Shown here: positions 5,404 to 7,093 of the stretch, one piece after another
How positions within the stretch are numbered: the first letter of the stretch is position 1
Layout: the number at the start of each line of letters is the position of its first letter
NCBI GenBank assembly: GCA_025966435.1
Contig: JAICRQ010000177.1
Location: 1-7,093 of the forward strand
Reading direction: 5' to 3'
DNA: 7,093 nt
Source of the DNA: Anaerolineales bacterium
GTDB lineage: Bacteria > Chloroflexota > Anaerolineae > Anaerolineales > Villigracilaceae
Program-made: the position numbers and the translations under genes
Notes under the pieces: model-generated
The model's database searches: none
What the model saw: the letters and a program-made list of their open reading frames with translations, nothing else
What the model was told of the DNA's origin: nothing

Positions 5404-7032
5404 TTAACTTTGAGGAATGGGTTTTCCGTTGTTCGGCGTGGGGTCCATAGTTGCCTCATGCTCATCCGGATTGCCATCCTCCGCGCTGAGGATATTTTGG
5501 TTTTTTACCTTACCCAGATATTCTGGCAACTCGAAGCCAGCCATCTGCGAAATATCCTGGAGCGGCGGCAAACTCTTGAACAGGTTGGAAATGAAGTTTG
5601 ACGTTGAGGAGCCTTGTCCGTTACCACCTGAATCCCAAACGGTGATCTTATCGATCTTAAGGTTGCTGATAGCTTCTACCTGGCGGGAAACCAGTTCCTC
5701 AAGCTTTTCGATCATCAGGAATGTGGACGCCGCCTGGGCATCTCCGCCTACACTTTCCACGAGTTTGCGGTAGCCTTCCGCTTTGGATTCGAGCAGTTGG
5801 CGAACGCCCTCTGCTTCGGCTTGATACTTGGCAAGAATTCCATCCGCTTCACCCCTGGCTTCCCGACGGATTCGCTCGGCTTGTGCTTCCGCGGCAATTT
5901 CGACCTTGTTCTTCTCGATTTCCTGGCGGACCACTTCTTCCGCGCGTAAACGTTGCTGTTCCGCTTTGTAAAGCGCCTGCTGGATGTCAATCTGCGCTTC
6001 GTAGCGCGCCACTTCCGCCTGCTTCAAGGCTGCGGCGCGTTTTACTTCCAGACCGGCGTTGTATTCGGCGATGCTGGCTTTCGAGGCGTTCTCGCCTTTG
6101 ATTGCACTGGCTTCCTGTTCCTGCACGAACACACGCTGGTCGGCTTCGGCAGATTTCTTACCCTTCTCTGAATCTGCCTTGGCTTTAGCTCGTTGGATCT
6201 CGAGCTCGGCGTTGTAGCGGGCGATGCTGGCATTCGCTGCATTTTCACCCTGCACTGCATCGGCTTCCTGTTCCTGCACACGCTTGCGCTGGTTGGCATC
6301 CGCCGTTTTGCGACCGATCTCAGCCTCTGCCATGGCTTCGGCAACCTTGATCTCCTGCTCACGGATGGCGTTCGCTTCACCGATGGCACCATATCTGGAA
6401 TGCACCGCAACGTCAATCTTTGCCTGGTTAATTGCCTCAGACGCAGCCTTCTTACCGATACTGGAAATGTATTCCGAGGCATCGGTGATGTCCGTGATGT
6501 TGACGTTGATAAGCTGCAGACCAATCTTGTTCAACTCCGGCTCCACGTTGCGGCGAATGGAGTCGAGGAAGCTTTCGCGGTCCTGGTTGATCTGCTCAAT
6601 GGTCAGTGATGCCACGGTCAGACGCAGTTGACCAAAGATGATCTCTTTCGCCATTTCTTCGATGGCGCCTTGCTGCAGGTGCAAGATCCTCTCTGCCGCG
6701 TTGGTCATGATCTCGGGGGCAGTGCTAACACCCACCGTAAATGTGCTTGGCACGTTGATGCGAATATTTTGTAAGGACAGCGCATTTTCGAGTGGGATGC
6801 TGATCGTGATGGGAGTAAGGCTGATATAGGCATAGTCCTGGATCAGAGGCCACACAAAGGCACCACCACCATGCATCGTCTTGCTAGAACGTCCCTTTTC
6901 CACGCGACCATAAATTACCAGAATCTTATCGGATGGACAACGTTTGTAACGGCTCGCCATAAAGGCGATCGTGAAAAAGACGAGGACGACAAAAGCAATT
7001 AAGGACAAAATTCCGAAACCTGCAGCATTCAT
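5404..7032 (-). CDS. Flotillin-like SPFH-domain membrane protein
   Basis: A 542-residue scaffold protein of the flotillin/SPFH class, which forms oligomers at membrane microdomains. Residues 5-26 are one hydrophobic anchor. The next stretch, RYKRCPSDKILVIYGRV (28-44), is typical of flotillin N-termini. The SPFH domain spans about 30-200 and includes HGGGAFVWPLIQDY (54-67), NAAERIL (111-117), FGQLRLTVASL (133-143), the INQDRESF stretch (148-155) and LINVNITDITD (174-184). Residues about 200-425 are an Ala/Glu/Gln-rich coiled coil containing an internal 51-residue duplication (242-292 and 293-343). The flotillin C-terminal region follows, with a Gly/Ser/Asn-rich spacer near 468-478 and a polar tail. 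The ATG at 7032 has AGGAG six bases upstream. It lies 14 bases after the stop of a probable NfeD-like gene, the usual partner of bacterial flotillins such as B. subtilis YuaG/FloT. No enzymatic activity is expected. Confidence 0.93.
   Translation of the reverse strand: MNAAGFGILSLIAFVVLVFFTIAFMASRYKRCPSDKILVIYGRVEKGRSSKTMHGGGAFVWPLIQDYAYISLTPITISIPLENALSLQNIRINVPSTFTVGVSTAPEIMTNAAERILHLQQGAIEEMAKEIIFGQLRLTVASLTIEQINQDRESFLDSIRRNVEPELNKIGLQLINVNITDITDASEYISSIGKKAASEAINQAKIDVAVHSRYGAIGEANAIREQEIKVAEAMAEAEIGRKTADANQRKRVQEQEADAVQGENAANASIARYNAELEIQRAKAKADSEKGKKSAEADQRVFVQEQEASAIKGENASKASIAEYNAGLEVKRAAALKQAEVARYEAQIDIQQALYKAEQQRLRAEEVVRQEIEKNKVEIAAEAQAERIRREARGEADGILAKYQAEAEGVRQLLESKAEGYRKLVESVGGDAQAASTFLMIEKLEELVSRQVEAISNLKIDKITVWDSGGNGQGSSTSNFISNLFKSLPPLQDISQMAGFELPEYLGKVKNQNILSAEDGNPDEHEATMDPTPNNGKPIPQS
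6004..6309 (-). repeat. Internal 51-residue tandem duplication in the flotillin coiled coil
   Basis: Residues 242-292 (6309-6157) and 293-343 (6156-6004) align without gaps, with about 29 of 51 identities, strongest in the first 41 residues. Shared blocks include VQEQEA, GEN, ASIA and YNA. The period is 153 bases. Residues just before (215-241) look like a more decayed relative, but I could not align them convincingly. Confidence 0.8.
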
Positions 7033-7038
7033 GTTAAG

Positions 7039-7043
7039 CTCCT
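7039..7043 (-). promoter_or_regulatory. Shine-Dalgarno of the flotillin gene
   Basis: On the minus strand AGGAG ends six bases before the ATG at 7032 and supports this start. It lies in the 14-base gap after the preceding stop codon. Confidence 0.75.
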
Positions 7044-7046
7044 GTG

Positions 7047-7093
7047 CTACTTCAATTTTTCGACGATCAGGGTGTTTCCGCCGGTCACGCCTA
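7047..7093 (-). CDS. C-terminal end of a probable NfeD-like membrane protein (partial)
   Basis: Reading leftwards from the window edge, the minus strand encodes the 14 residues GVTGGNTLIVEKLK followed by TAG (stop at 7047-7049); the frame is open to the edge. A short beta-type ending with G-G-N-T-L-I-V-E resembles the last strand of the C-terminal OB-fold of NfeD-family proteins. NfeD genes commonly lie immediately upstream of flotillin genes and their products work with flotillin in the membrane. The stop is 14 bases before the flotillin start and the flotillin gene has no visible promoter of its own, so the two are very likely cotranscribed. The existence of an upstream gene is well supported by spacing and frame; its identity rests mainly on context because so little is visible. 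Confidence 0.5.
   Translation of the reverse strand, partial: GVTGGNTLIVEKLK

Noticed and set aside
6042..6524. 160-codon minus-strand open frame within the flotillin gene
   Set aside because: It is in another frame of the same strand inside the repetitive Ala/Glu coding region. Its Arg/Ser/Pro-rich product is the frame-shifted image of the coiled coil.

Overview
The window looks like a chromosomal segment of a moderate-GC bacterium. My best guess is Chloroflexota, class Anaerolineae, based on the style of the proteins: a double-length ThyX, a flotillin with an N-terminal membrane anchor, and a TruB tail ending in a WQPKKVF-type sequence. No rRNA or marker gene is present, so this placement is inference. 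I see no tRNA, rRNA, CRISPR array, insertion sequence, integrase or phage gene.

Layout. Plus strand, 1-1262: the 3' end of truB (tRNA pseudouridine-55 synthase), then ribF (bifunctional riboflavin kinase/FAD synthetase), then a strong intrinsic terminator. Plus strand, 1263-2759: a monocistronic gene for a double-length, flavin-dependent thymidylate synthase (ThyX) family protein, with its own candidate promoter and structured leader. A bidirectional terminator with a perfect 18-bp stem (2791-2831) separates it from the convergent minus-strand genes. Minus strand, 5317 down to 2835: a two-gene operon of an MFS transporter and an M24-family metallopeptidase (Xaa-Pro aminopeptidase-like), joined by a 4-base ATGA overlap. 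Minus strand, 7093 down to 5404: the last codons of a probable NfeD-like gene, then a flotillin-like SPFH protein, closed by an intrinsic terminator at 5355-5385. Coding density is high and no gene-free stretch exceeds about 165 bases.

How the genes may relate: ribF makes FMN and FAD, and ThyX is an FAD enzyme, so the two adjacent units are metabolically linked, although a terminator separates them. The MFS-M24 pair suggests transport of a small peptide or amino-acid derivative coupled to its hydrolysis, with substrate unknown. The NfeD-flotillin pair is the classic bacterial membrane-microdomain module.

Most of the window is ordinary housekeeping sequence. The most interesting item is the 472-residue ThyX-family protein. 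Its two ThyX-like halves appear to have lost complementary parts of the family signature: the N-terminal half keeps the SxxExSxRY part but lacks RH of RHR, and the C-terminal half keeps RHR but lacks the rest. I found no clear sign of a wholly new multi-gene system.
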